Origin: Chloroflexota bacterium
GTDB taxonomy: Bacteria > Chloroflexota > Dehalococcoidia > JACVQG01
Reading direction: 5' to 3'
DNA length: 33,439 nt
Assembly (NCBI GenBank): GCA_016210545.1
Contig: JACQTY010000236.1
Span: forward strand, 1 to 33,439
This document shows positions 25,601-32,051 of the stretch, piece by piece. Every line of letters starts with the position of its first letter. Within the stretch, counting starts at the first letter, position 1. Position numbers and translations under genes: made by a program. The notes beneath the pieces are model-generated. The model did no database searches and had not been told where the DNA came from. It was given only the letters and a program-made list of their open reading frames with translations.

Positions 25601-26112
25601 ATGCGCCCGCGAACCACAAGGAGAGCATCGATGGCGGCGATGGTGTGGATACCGCTATAGTGGTCAATATGACCTGCCCGCCTGGCCCGTTCCCCTTCGG
25701 CCAGTTTGAGGTGATCGACCCGGCCACAGGAGGCAAATACGTCTTCACCAATGTAGAGGTATGCCAGAGCACCACTGTTGCCCCGGTATTTCCCGCAGCA
25801 GGAGTCCTGGCCAGCGCCGGGGTGCCTCCCGCTGTTGCGCCGGTTGTCCCTGCGGCGCCACTGCCGCTGTCTCCCCCTGTCGTAGTTGCTGGCGCTGTTG
25901 CGCCGGTTACCCCCTCGGCGGGCGTCATCGATGACAAGGGCGGAAAGGCTGCTGTTGCGCCGACCGCCCCGGCTGCGGGAACTGGCGATGACAAAGGTGG
26001 CAGCAGCGGTGGTGGAAGTGGCAGTGGTAGCGGCAGTGGTGGCGGCGGCAGCGGAGGAAGCGGGAGTAGCGGTGGCAGTGGCAATGGAGGGGGAGGGGGT
26101 GGGTCCCGGTGA
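22669..26112 (+). CDS. Exported RTX-type calcium-binding repeat protein
   Basis: A 1147-residue protein. A basic N-terminus and hydrophobic segment (about residues 25-42) form a Sec signal or membrane anchor. Residues about 80-225 look like two DUF5666-like beta domains (GSIVRLAIQGSIEDLD ... KGDTVSITAV; FTGLVESVG ... EQGSRVTVEFVA). From about residue 265 to 970 runs a nearly unbroken array of RTX nonapeptides GGxGxDxLx, roughly 75-80 copies, organised as 18-residue double units in which one half is almost invariant DDSLSGGSG. These should form a calcium-dependent parallel beta-roll. After it come a small domain with two cysteines, a Pro/Ala/Val-rich linker and a Gly/Ser-rich tail. No type I secretion genes are adjacent, and a Sec signal is unusual for RTX proteins. 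Likely cell-surface or extracellular; adhesive or structural role inferred. Confidence 0.88.
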   Translation: MAVKSIPTWGSPVARRRPVKTRGIHWLAVVFMALSFILPDAAGSGNTLYAAPDLVAVKIVPESATTVPAPLHPRPRANADPSPTGLPAGSIVRLAIQGSIEDLDGTGHEWQIGSRPVFVYTAVGTTSPANVRKGDTVSITAVRTLAPGPIVAKEISLIMPGQPIGTNTLATFLFTGLVESVGPQTWRIGGNDFTVNDAARPAAIVQGLEQGSRVTVEFVAGAQAAPPSAASASPVPAGLVAPAALQIVELPSVVDLFISPPQSTQGDDVLQGGPGDDSVAGAAGNDIVSGLAGADSLSGGSGNDVLDAGEGDDSIAGGSGDDRIDAGAGDDQLDGNDGNDLISGGPGDDSGDGGSGNDSIDGGEGDDSFDGQSGADVFVGGSGDDSFTGGSGMDTASGEAGDDSLGGGSDRDRLRGGEGDDSLSGGGGSDELEGGDDDDSLSGGHGEDLLDGGSGDDGLSGGSQSDQLSGGFGDDSLSGGSNSDRLEGGSQDDRLSGGSGEDTLVGGDEDDDLSGGSGADALDGGHGDDSLSGGSGDDILLGGDQDDSLSGGSGSDVLEGGQSDDSLSGGSGRDQLRGGDDDDVLAGGSGEDELHGGDDDDSLSGGSGSDKLEGGAEDDSLSGGSGNDLLNGGLGDDSLSGGSGIDTLAGAEQDDSLAGGSGNDLLGGGTGDDALSGGSGFDMLAGGLDDDSLSGGSGDDTLSGNDQDDSLSGGSGKDAIDGGAEDDSLSGGSGEDILLGGDGDDSLSGGSGVDALDGNRGDDSLSGGSGKDRLVGGGGDDSLVGGDGSDELEGEDDDDSLSGGHGEDSLDGGKGDDTLAGGSEDDKLNGGLADDSLTGGSGNDLLIGGDQDDSLTGGSGVDTLDGGLGDDSLTGGSDNDMLRGGDLDDSLAGGSNNDRLEGGAEDDSLSGGSGDDILIGGDGDDTLSGGSGNDQLDGGPGDDNLSGGSGDDVLKGGTGVDSQQGNNGNDTFIMLPGDAPANHKESIDGGDGVDTAIVVNMTCPPGPFPFGQFEVIDPATGGKYVFTNVEVCQSTTVAPVFPAAGVLASAGVPPAVAPVVPAAPLPLSPPVVVAGAVAPVTPSAGVIDDKGGKAAVAPTAPAAGTGDDKGGSSGGGSGSGSGSGGGGSGGSGSSGGSGNGGGGGGSR
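23463..25579 (+). repeat. 54-bp-period coding tandem array (RTX repeats)
   Basis: About 39 units of 54 bases (18 codons) within the RTX gene. Units encoding the same nine residues use many different synonymous codons (GAC/GAT, AGC/TCG/TCC, CTT/CTG/CTC), so the array is old and kept by selection on the protein rather than freshly copied DNA. Confidence 0.8.
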
Positions 26113-26130
26113 CGATAGTTGTCCGTTGCC

Positions 26131-26154
26131 TCTCCCCCCTTTGAGGGGGAGATT
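26131..26154 (+). terminator. Hairpin after the RTX gene
   Basis: TCTCCCCC / GGGGGAGA perfect 8-bp stem, 6-base loop, followed by TT. It starts 19 bases after the stop. Weak T-run; probably assisted by the second hairpin at 26296. Confidence 0.5.
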
Positions 26155-26236
26155 AGAAAGAGGGGGATTTCAGATAACCCATTTTGCGCCTGAATAATAC
26201 GAACGACTTAAATAATGATACATTCTCACGGTGGCG

Positions 26237-26343
26237 CCCCGACTTGTCGGGGCCTGTGCGCCATAGCACAAATATTAATGGGTTTGTATTAATAAGGGGC
26301 GGGCCTTCTTTGAGGGGCCGCCCCATTCTGTTTTCATTCCCCG
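26237..26343 (+). terminator. Palindrome and second terminator-like hairpin
   Basis: CCCCGACTTGTCGGGG (26237-26252) belongs to the dispersed palindrome family. Then GGGGCGG/CCGCCCC (26296-26334) followed by ATTCTGTTTT looks like a functional terminator. No gene lies between 26155 and 26487. Confidence 0.5.
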
Positions 26344-26487
26344 GGGTGCGGCGGAGTAGCGCCTGTTCCATTTGCTAGGGCAGAAAGACGTATCGCAGCG
26401 GCCGCGCTGTGGTGTCGCTCTGTCCCCGGCGTGTCAGCCTCATTATCGCCGCCGGGCGTTTGCCAGTATCGTGAAATGCGGCTCAAC

Positions 26488-26517
26488 TTGACATTGCAGC
26501 TACAGATATGGTACGAT
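26488..26517 (+). promoter_or_regulatory. Promoter of the ferredoxin-flavoprotein operon
   Basis: Consensus TTGACA (26488-26493), 18-base spacer, TACGAT (26512-26517). The start is predicted near 26524, leaving a leader of about 48 bases. Confidence 0.7.
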
Positions 26518-26571
26518 TTTCCCGTTTCCAAGTCTTCTTGCCCAAACGTGGTTTTTCAGGAGGGTAGCACA

Positions 26572-26829
26572 GTGGTCGTCAAGATCGACAGGAAGAAGTG
26601 TTCGTGGTGCGGATGGTGCGTCAATTTCTGCCCGCGTGGCGCTCTCAAGAGCTGGGTGGGTATAGAAGTTGACACGGAAAGGTGCACCGATTGCTACGAA
26701 GGCATGCACCACTTTGATGCGAACGAGCCTCTGGCCAACCGGCAGCAGGCATTGGACCGCGCCCAGAGCTCCTGGCGCCGCGCGTGCATGGAAAATTGCC
26801 CCTGCGATGCCATCGTGCCCCAGAGCTAA
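26572..26829 (+). CDS. Ferredoxin-like iron-sulfur protein
   Basis: An 85-residue protein. GTG start at 26572 with AGGAGG eight bases upstream. The first cluster motif is canonical C10-x2-C13-x2-C16-x3-C20-P. The second is unusual: C38-x2-C41 is separated by 30 residues from C72-x3-C76-P-C78, where ordinary 2[4Fe-4S] ferredoxins have two residues. It probably holds one certain [4Fe-4S] cluster and possibly a second. First gene of a three-gene operon; likely electron carrier for, or subunit of, the following flavoprotein. Confidence 0.85.
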   Translation: MVVKIDRKKCSWCGWCVNFCPRGALKSWVGIEVDTERCTDCYEGMHHFDANEPLANRQQALDRAQSSWRRACMENCPCDAIVPQS

Positions 26830-26856
26830 GAAGGCGTAAGGAGAAAGGGTTTATTG

Positions 26857-28371
26857 ATGGAAATCAAGTGTTGGGACTGGATATCTAAACGACCCCCGTG
26901 CCAGGCCGCCTGCCCCGCGGGGACCGACGTGCCGGGCTATGTTGTAGCTGCGGCCCAGGGCAGGTATGCGGACGCCTACCAGGCATTGAAGGATACGCTG
27001 CCCCTTCCCGCAATATGCGCCTACATCTGTCATCATCCCTGCGAAAGCAAGTGCGTCAGGGGACGCGTGGACGAGCCAATCTCCATCAAGTCCGTGAAGC
27101 GGTTCGTCACAGACTGGGCAGCCAGCCAGCCAGCCAAGAAGGCTCCGGCGCCAAAAAAGGCCGATACTGAGAGACAGAAGGTAGCAATCATCGGCTCCGG
27201 ACCGGCGGGACTTGCCGCCGCTCAGGGCCTGGCCCTCAAAGGGTACGATGTAACGGTGTTTGAAGCCCTCCCCGTCGCCGGCGGCATGCTGGCCGTGGGC
27301 ATCCCGGAGTTCGTCCTGCCCCGAAAGGTGTTGCAGTCCGAGATCGACGCCATCGAGTCCCTGGGCGTCAAGATCAGGACGAACACCAGGATCGGCAAGG
27401 ATATCAGCTTCGACGACCTCAGACAGCAATACAAGGGAATATTCATCGCCATCGGCAAGCAGAACAGCGCAAAGCTGAACCTTCCCGGTATGGACGCTCA
27501 GGGAGTCGTCCCGGCGCTGTCTTTCCTGGCCGATGCCAACTTGGGCAAACTCAAGAAACTGACCGGTAAGGTGGCCATCATCGGTGGCGGCAACGTGGCC
27601 ATGGACTGCGCCCGGGCCGCCGTGAGGCTTGGCGCCAGCGAGGTCTTCTGCGCCTGCCTGGAAAAAGAGGACCAGATGTTGGCCTTTGAGTGGGAAGTGG
27701 ACCGGGCAGTGGCCGAGGGCGTCAAGCTCTTCTGTGGCCGGACCCCCCAGCAGGTAGTGACCAGCAATGGCAAGGTTTGCGGCCTGCAGTTCGCCGACGT
27801 GGAGTCCATCAAGATAGATGAGGCCGGAAGGTTCTTGCCGGTGGCCTGTAAGGGCACCGAGTGCACCATGGAGGCCGATACCCTGATCGTAGCCATCGGC
27901 CAGTCCGCCGACGTGTCCTTCCTCCAGGGAGTTAAAGGTCTGGAGTTCACCAAGCGGGGCGCTCTGGCAATCGACCCTGATAGCCTGTCCACAGGCATGC
28001 CCGGCGTCTTCGCCGGCGGCGACATTACGGCGCCCGCCGGGACGGCCGTCGACGCCATTGCCGCAGGCAAGAAAGCGGCCCAGAACATCGACCGGTTCCT
28101 CCGCGGCGACACCAACGGCAAGGGGGCGCTGGCGGTGGATGTGGAAGTCCCCGACGACAGGCTGCCCAAGTTCGTGCAGAAGAGGAAGCGGCAGGAGATG
28201 CCCCTGATGGACGTCAGTAAGAGGAAGAAGACCTTCGACGTCGTCGAGCAGGGATTCTCGGAGAAGGTAGCTGTGCAGGAAGCCAGCCGGTGCCTGAACT
28301 GCCCGATGTGCGGCAACTGCATGTTCGACCGGAGCCAGATGTGCTTCAAGACGGCGTCTCGCCTGCTGTAG
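26857..28371 (+). CDS. GltD-like FAD/NAD(P) oxidoreductase with extra C-terminal Fe-S motif
   Basis: A 504-residue relative of the glutamate synthase small subunit. The N-terminal Fe-S domain has CQAACPAGTDVPGY (Cys15, Cys19) and CAYICHHPCESKCVRG (Cys54-Cys66). FAD-binding motif IIGSGPAGLAA at 111-121, NAD(P)-binding motif IIGGGNVAMD at 241-250, and the late FAGGD FAD-closing motif. The C-terminus carries CLNCPMCGNC (Cys479, 482, 485, 488), a CxxCxxCxxC iron-sulfur motif. It would move electrons between NAD(P)H and ferredoxin or a partner enzyme. No glutamate synthase large subunit is present. GGAGAAAGGG precedes the ATG; a TTG three bases earlier is possible. It lies 27 bases after the ferredoxin gene and 31 before the next gene. 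Confidence 0.92.
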   Translation: MEIKCWDWISKRPPCQAACPAGTDVPGYVVAAAQGRYADAYQALKDTLPLPAICAYICHHPCESKCVRGRVDEPISIKSVKRFVTDWAASQPAKKAPAPKKADTERQKVAIIGSGPAGLAAAQGLALKGYDVTVFEALPVAGGMLAVGIPEFVLPRKVLQSEIDAIESLGVKIRTNTRIGKDISFDDLRQQYKGIFIAIGKQNSAKLNLPGMDAQGVVPALSFLADANLGKLKKLTGKVAIIGGGNVAMDCARAAVRLGASEVFCACLEKEDQMLAFEWEVDRAVAEGVKLFCGRTPQQVVTSNGKVCGLQFADVESIKIDEAGRFLPVACKGTECTMEADTLIVAIGQSADVSFLQGVKGLEFTKRGALAIDPDSLSTGMPGVFAGGDITAPAGTAVDAIAAGKKAAQNIDRFLRGDTNGKGALAVDVEVPDDRLPKFVQKRKRQEMPLMDVSKRKKTFDVVEQGFSEKVAVQEASRCLNCPMCGNCMFDRSQMCFKTASRLL

Positions 28372-28402
28372 CCGGTCAAAATACGATTAAGGAAGGCCAC
28401 CA

Positions 28403-29725
28403 ATGAAACAAGCTAAGTATGATGTGGTTATTATCGGGGCCGGTCTGGGCGGGTTGACCGCCGGGGCTGTCCTGGTAACGGCCGGTTTCAAGGTACTGGT
28501 TGCCGAGAAGGTCTCCTTCGTCGGAGGCCGCTGCGGCACGCTGGAGTACAAGGGCTTCCACCTGCCTACCGGGGCCATATGGCTCTCCGAGGAGGTCCAC
28601 GGCGACCTGGCCCGCGCAGTAGGCGCCGAGTTCAACCTGCGGGTCATCGACCCGCCGTACTACTTCCGCATCGGCGGCAAGGACTACCCGGCGCCCATTG
28701 CCGGCATCTTCCGGACCATGTTCGGCTATGCCAGCAAGGACGAGGGCGAGATAGTCCGGGTCATGAAGGCTTTCAAGAGGGGCATAGCCTGGCAGGAACC
28801 CTCCATGAATATGAGCGTCTATGACTGGCTGCGGCAGTACACCGATAACGAGGCTATCGCCGGCATCATCCGGGCCTTCGTGGCTATGGACACCGGCCTG
28901 AACCATTTCGAACTGCCTGCCGGTGAGTTCTTCAAGTTCGTCAAGGAAACGTCGTTCGTGAAGCGCGGCGGCTTCCTGGCCCAGGGCGGCGGCACGTTGA
29001 CCCAGGCCCTGGCCAAGGTCATCCGCGACAAGGGCAGCGACATCTGGACACGGTGCCAGGCTACACAGATCATGGTCCGGGACGGCGTCGCAGTGGGCGT
29101 CCGCGTGCGGAAGGACGACATGGAGGACATAGAGGTCTCGGCCACGGCTATAGCCTGCAATGCCGGGCCCAAGACGGCGGTAGAGCTGGCTGGCAAGGAG
29201 AACTTTGGCGAGGGTTACATGAAGGACATCGCCAAGATCAAGGCCGCCCCTCAGATGATCATTTATGTGGAGAGCGAGGAGTCGCTTACCGATAACAAGG
29301 GCATGTTCATGTGGCCGGAGGCCCGCCGGGTGTTCTGCGCCCTGGACTACACCGGCATCTGTCCCGAGGTCTCCCCACCCGGCAAGACCCTGCTGGAGGC
29401 GTGCAGCTACCTGACCAACTCTGAGCAGCCATACGACCTGAAGTCCGAGGTGGAGCTGTCCATCCAGGACCTCAAGGACAATATCCCGGACTTCGACAAG
29501 CGGGCCAAGATACTGAAGATCATTTGCTACCACAACCAGTACGGCCTGATGCGGGTATGGGCCGGCCAGCCGTTCGACATCAAGACGCCGGTCGAGAACC
29601 TCTACCTGGCCTGCGACAGCGCCGCGCCCCACGGCTGGTGGGGTTCCTCCGCTGCCGTGAGGAGCGGACGGCTGACGGCGGAGGAGATAGCCCGCCGCTT
29701 CAAGCCCTCGGTGGCGAAGGCGTAG
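28403..29725 (+). CDS. Phytoene-desaturase-like FAD-dependent oxidoreductase
   Basis: A 440-residue flavoprotein of the amine-oxidase/phytoene-dehydrogenase superfamily. N-terminal dinucleotide motif VIIGAGLGGLTAG (residues 9-21) followed by GGRCGTLEYKGFHLPTGA, the usual second FAD contact. The C-terminus has NLYLACDSAAPHGWWGSSAAV, the FAD-closing segment. No carotenoid genes lie nearby, so carotenoid desaturation is unlikely. The operon with ferredoxin and a GltD-like reductase suggests that it reduces or oxidises an organic substrate using electrons delivered by them. AGGAAGG precedes the ATG. Substrate unknown. Confidence 0.9.
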   Translation: MKQAKYDVVIIGAGLGGLTAGAVLVTAGFKVLVAEKVSFVGGRCGTLEYKGFHLPTGAIWLSEEVHGDLARAVGAEFNLRVIDPPYYFRIGGKDYPAPIAGIFRTMFGYASKDEGEIVRVMKAFKRGIAWQEPSMNMSVYDWLRQYTDNEAIAGIIRAFVAMDTGLNHFELPAGEFFKFVKETSFVKRGGFLAQGGGTLTQALAKVIRDKGSDIWTRCQATQIMVRDGVAVGVRVRKDDMEDIEVSATAIACNAGPKTAVELAGKENFGEGYMKDIAKIKAAPQMIIYVESEESLTDNKGMFMWPEARRVFCALDYTGICPEVSPPGKTLLEACSYLTNSEQPYDLKSEVELSIQDLKDNIPDFDKRAKILKIICYHNQYGLMRVWAGQPFDIKTPVENLYLACDSAAPHGWWGSSAAVRSGRLTAEEIARRFKPSVAKA

Positions 29726-29760
29726 GGCAAACATCCCGGTTCATCGGGATTCCTACAGTG

Positions 29761-29809
29761 CCCAAAAGAATACCCCCCCGACTCGTCGGGGGGGGGTATT
29801 CTTTTTGGG
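29761..29809 (+). terminator. Very strong rho-independent terminator
   Basis: Near-perfect stem of about 20 bp: AAAAGAATACCCCCCCGA, loop CTCG, then TCGGGGGGGG and TATTCTTTTT. The core CCCGACTCGTCGGG is a palindrome-family member. A-rich and T-rich sides make it work in both directions. Confidence 0.9.
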
Positions 29810-29946
29810 TGATTATCCCCGGAACGGCATGACCGGGCTCTTTTGTCAGGTCAGCCAATGGTAGAATAGTTGCTGGACAAGTTGTCGAATGGCAGACATG
29901 CACGTCTGATGCAGGCGCAAGCTAGTTTTTGACATAGGTCAGAACG

Positions 29947-29990
29947 GGTGGGCGAAAGTCCGTGAGGGTTCGAGTCCCTTCTTCCCCACC
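29947..29990 (+). other. tRNA 3'-end-like fragment (possible attachment site)
   Basis: T-arm GAGGG-TTCGAGT-CCCTT (29964-29980) followed by CTTCCCC-A-CC, which looks like the 3' acceptor strand and discriminator of a tRNA. No matching GGGGAAG 5' strand is found in the preceding 150 bases, so it is not a complete tRNA. GGTGGG at 29947 can pair with CCCACC. Such 3' ends are common integration sites, and accessory genes follow directly. The stretch 29810-30128 contains no protein gene. Confidence 0.45.
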
Positions 29991-30128
29991 GCAGACGGCC
30001 ATTATGGCAGACTGAACGTTCCGTCACAAAGAGAAAGCTTTGTTTCCAAGGAAACTCTCATTCCGACCTGGAAGCATACTCGTCACTCGAACTCCTTCGC
30101 TGTTTGCGGGCGAAGAGTAATATGTTGT

Positions 30129-30335
30129 TCAGCCGGCGGCAGCAGGTATTTCGAAGAACCATCCGTTCACGTCATGGCTGAACGCTTCCTTTGCCACGCC
30201 GAAGAACAACGTGCTGGGCGGTTCACGCTTGAATACTATGTAAGCCGATATGGATGCCGTAAGTGGGTACTCCGCGCCGACTTCCCGGAACGTCAGCCCA
30301 TCGATCACAGCCTCTGCCTCTATCACGTTTATCAA
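30129..30335 (-). CDS. Small hypothetical protein, or detached C-terminus of the TIR protein
   Basis: A 68-residue open frame with a TTG start and AGGAGG four bases before it. It is exactly in frame with the TIR gene upstream: only a TGA (30408-30410) and 24 stop-free codons separate them. It may be the C-terminal domain of a TIR protein cut by a nonsense mutation, or a separate coupled gene using its own ribosome site. Composition is protein-like, with alternating strands (ISAYIVFKREPPSTLFFGVAKEAF). No family recognised. Confidence 0.5.
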   Translation of the reverse strand: MINVIEAEAVIDGLTFREVGAEYPLTASISAYIVFKREPPSTLFFGVAKEAFSHDVNGWFFEIPAAAG

Positions 30336-30407
30336 GGCACCTCCTATCTTTCCCCCGTTTGCCGGGCCTCGTCCCCAGGCGGTTGGTTCGGGACCGCTGG
30401 CGGGGTA

Positions 30408-30950
30408 TCATATCCTCCAACACCCTACCTCGGTGAACCGAGGACGGAATTCCACAGCAGTCAGGCTTGGGTCACCCAAATAGGGATGATGGATTCTGAT
30501 GGCGATCGGTGATTGCTCCTCGAATTGGCGGCGCGGAGGCCGCCCAAGGACCGCGCCTCTGATTTCTTCCACCCAGTCCTGACTGGCCAAATTTACACAT
30601 AGACGAACCCGCACCGGCGCTGGGACATCGTCTATAGATACCCGGTACAAGAGTCCGATCAACGGGAAGTTCGCCCCTTTGGCTTGGAGTGTTCTATGGA
30701 GGGCATAGCCAAGTTCTTCTTTGCAGGGTTCGCTCGACAGACTATTGGGCGTGACTAAGAACGCCCAACCTGCCAACGCATCACTGGTAATCTTCTCCGC
30801 AATCTGTTCCCATAGTCTTCGCCCTGGAATGAGAGCTATCTTGTCATAGGTAGTCGGGATGCGGGCTCGTCTTAATCGTTGAACCAAGTATTCGAAATCA
30901 CCCTCGGCACTGTCTGCCCACGAATACGTAATCCACAAAGGCAGCGTCAT
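30408..30950 (-). CDS. TIR-domain protein, possibly truncated
   Basis: A 180-residue cytoplasmic protein whose first ~135 residues form a TIR domain: strand LWITYSWAD, helix EYLVQRLRRARI, strand TTYDK, the loop LIPGRRLWEQIAEKI, strand WAFLVTPNSLSS, and the C-x2-E motif C76KEE79, where Glu79 matches the catalytic glutamate of NAD-cleaving TIR domains. Prokaryotic TIR proteins often deplete NAD or make signalling nucleotides in anti-phage defence. ATG at 30950 is preferred, with GGGAGGG upstream; a further 14 codons are open. A short tail ends in FTEVGCWRI before a TGA, after which the same frame stays open. DUF433 lies 31 bases upstream on the same strand. Confidence 0.85.
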   Translation of the reverse strand: MTLPLWITYSWADSAEGDFEYLVQRLRRARIPTTYDKIALIPGRRLWEQIAEKITSDALAGWAFLVTPNSLSSEPCKEELGYALHRTLQAKGANFPLIGLLYRVSIDDVPAPVRVRLCVNLASQDWVEEIRGAVLGRPPRRQFEEQSPIAIRIHHPYLGDPSLTAVEFRPRFTEVGCWRI

Positions 30951-30981
30951 AGCCCGTTCCCTCCCTTTAGTCCCAAGTGCA

Positions 30982-31254
30982 TTATACGCCACACCTTCTA
31001 CCGACGTCCGTTTGACCGGTCAACACGTCGGGCACCAGCCCGGTTGCTAAGTGGGCCATCACTCGTCCATCGCCACGGGCTAGGGCGGCAGCAACATCCT
31101 CTGCGTTTATCTCGTATTCGCGCATAACTTCTTCTCTGGTCATGCCGGCCGCGAACTCAGCAATAATGCGTGCAACAGGTACTCGAGTCCCACGAATCAC
31201 GGACTTGCCGTGCTGAATTCTGGGGTCAATAATGATCCGCTCTCTGACTTCCAT
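30982..31254 (-). CDS. DUF433-family protein
   Basis: A 90-residue protein. It begins RIIIDPRIQHGKSVIRGTRVPV, continues IIAEFAAGMTREEVMREYEINAEDV, the standard DUF433 pattern (a small winged/helical DNA-binding fold). DUF433 proteins usually act as antitoxins beside a PIN-like DUF5615 toxin; no such toxin is here, and the neighbour downstream is a TIR gene. The last ~30 residues do not look like the family and may be the product of decay. ATG at 31254 with GAGGTGAG eight bases upstream. Confidence 0.85.
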   Translation of the reverse strand: MEVRERIIIDPRIQHGKSVIRGTRVPVARIIAEFAAGMTREEVMREYEINAEDVAAALARGDGRVMAHLATGLVPDVLTGQTDVGRRCGV

Positions 31255-31358
31255 TGCTTCTCACCTCACACGCCTGGTGCGCTCGTCGCATCATAGATTC
31301 CTGAAGACATCCACTCAGGCCCACGGCGGTTCTCCGACATTAATCCCTGGCGTTTCCT

Positions 31359-31616
31359 TCAGCGATAAACATCTTTACGATGGCCAACTTTCACAATCCA
31401 CACAGTAAGCTCCTTATCCTGGACTGAATATACAATGCGATACTGCCCCTGACGAACGCGATATCTGTCTTGGCCGGCTAGCTTTTCACAGCCTGAAGGC
31501 CGAGGCTGTGTGGACAGCGACTCGACACGATGGATGATTTTCTTCAGGTCTTTCTTGGGTATTGGCTTAAGGTCTCTTTCAACCGAATCTCTGAAATAGA
31601 TTCTATATTCGGCCAT
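31359..31616 (-). CDS. RelE/ParE-family toxin
   Basis: An 85-residue basic protein with the RelE/ParE fold: YRIYFRDSVERDLKPIPKKDLKKIIHRVESL, then GQDRYRVRQGQYRIVYSV and a terminal VKVGHRKDVYR. The C-terminal GHRKDVY segment is typical of RelE-type ribosome-dependent mRNA interferases, while the ParE branch attacks gyrase; sequence alone favours RelE. Its ATG overlaps the end of the antitoxin gene by 14 bases, the usual coupled arrangement with the antitoxin first. Confidence 0.92.
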   Translation of the reverse strand: MAEYRIYFRDSVERDLKPIPKKDLKKIIHRVESLSTQPRPSGCEKLAGQDRYRVRQGQYRIVYSVQDKELTVWIVKVGHRKDVYR

Positions 31617-31836
31617 CTTTCTTTAGCCTTTTAACCATTTCGTCATAGCTGATCAGAGGTTCTTTCATCCTTTCTTCAAATGCCGCAATGTCCTCGGCAT
31701 CTTCGGCAAGACACTCTCTCACGGCGTCATTTACAAGCTCCGATACTGATCGGGAGATGGCAATTGCTTTTAGACGCAGCGCCTTATGCAAATCAGGGTC
31801 CAAATAAATAGTGGTCCGTTTGGTTTGAGTGGCCAT
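31603..31836 (-). CDS. Ribbon-helix-helix antitoxin
   Basis: A 77-residue protein. The N-terminal RTTIYLDPDLHKALRLKAI ... SVSELVNDAV is a ribbon-helix-helix DNA-binding domain; the acidic C-terminal part (DAEDIAAFEERMKEPLISYDEMVKRL) should bind and neutralise the toxin. Start at the ATG 31836, with GGAGGT eight bases upstream; the frame extends 29 codons further but these include the promoter. It should repress its own operon through the palindrome in the promoter. Confidence 0.92.
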   Translation of the reverse strand: MATQTKRTTIYLDPDLHKALRLKAIAISRSVSELVNDAVRECLAEDAEDIAAFEERMKEPLISYDEMVKRLKKDGRI

Positions 31837-31852
31837 AGCAATACCTCCACAC

Positions 31853-31883
31853 ATTATATAACACTCTAGCGTTAAAACATCAA
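31853..31883 (-). promoter_or_regulatory. Toxin-antitoxin promoter with operator palindrome
   Basis: Minus strand TTGATG (31878-31883) and TATAAT (31853-31858), 19 apart, or overlapping TATATA at 17. Between them is TAACGCTAGAGTGTTA (31859-31874), a 16-base inverted repeat with one mismatch, the probable site for the RHH antitoxin. Confidence 0.65.
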
Positions 31884-31998
31884 CATGTCTATTAAAAGAA
31901 TTCGGGGGGAGAGATTCACCCACTCTTATGTCATATTAGATAAGTTCATGGTCATCAACCACGGTAACAATTCGCTGATCACGATACTGTGTGGCAAA

Positions 31999-32027
31999 TT
32001 GAATGTGGCATAATTGTGCCGTATCAT
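31999..32027 (+). promoter_or_regulatory. Promoter of the decayed RHH antitoxin
   Basis: TTGAAT (31999-32004), 17 bases, TATCAT (32022-32027), followed by AAGGAG (32038-32043) and GTG at 32052. Intact signals in front of a broken coding sequence. Confidence 0.55.
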
Positions 32028-32051
32028 TGTGTTTGTCAAGGAGATGACCCC

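Noticed and set aside
28376-29734. 452-codon minus-strand frame opposite the phytoene-desaturase-like gene
   Set aside because: The plus strand encodes a recognised flavoprotein over the same bases; the minus frame shows no family features.
29850-29990. Complete tRNA or tmRNA at the tRNA-like fragment
   Set aside because: No complementary 5' acceptor strand, D-arm or anticodon arm could be drawn upstream; only the T-arm and 3' strand are present.
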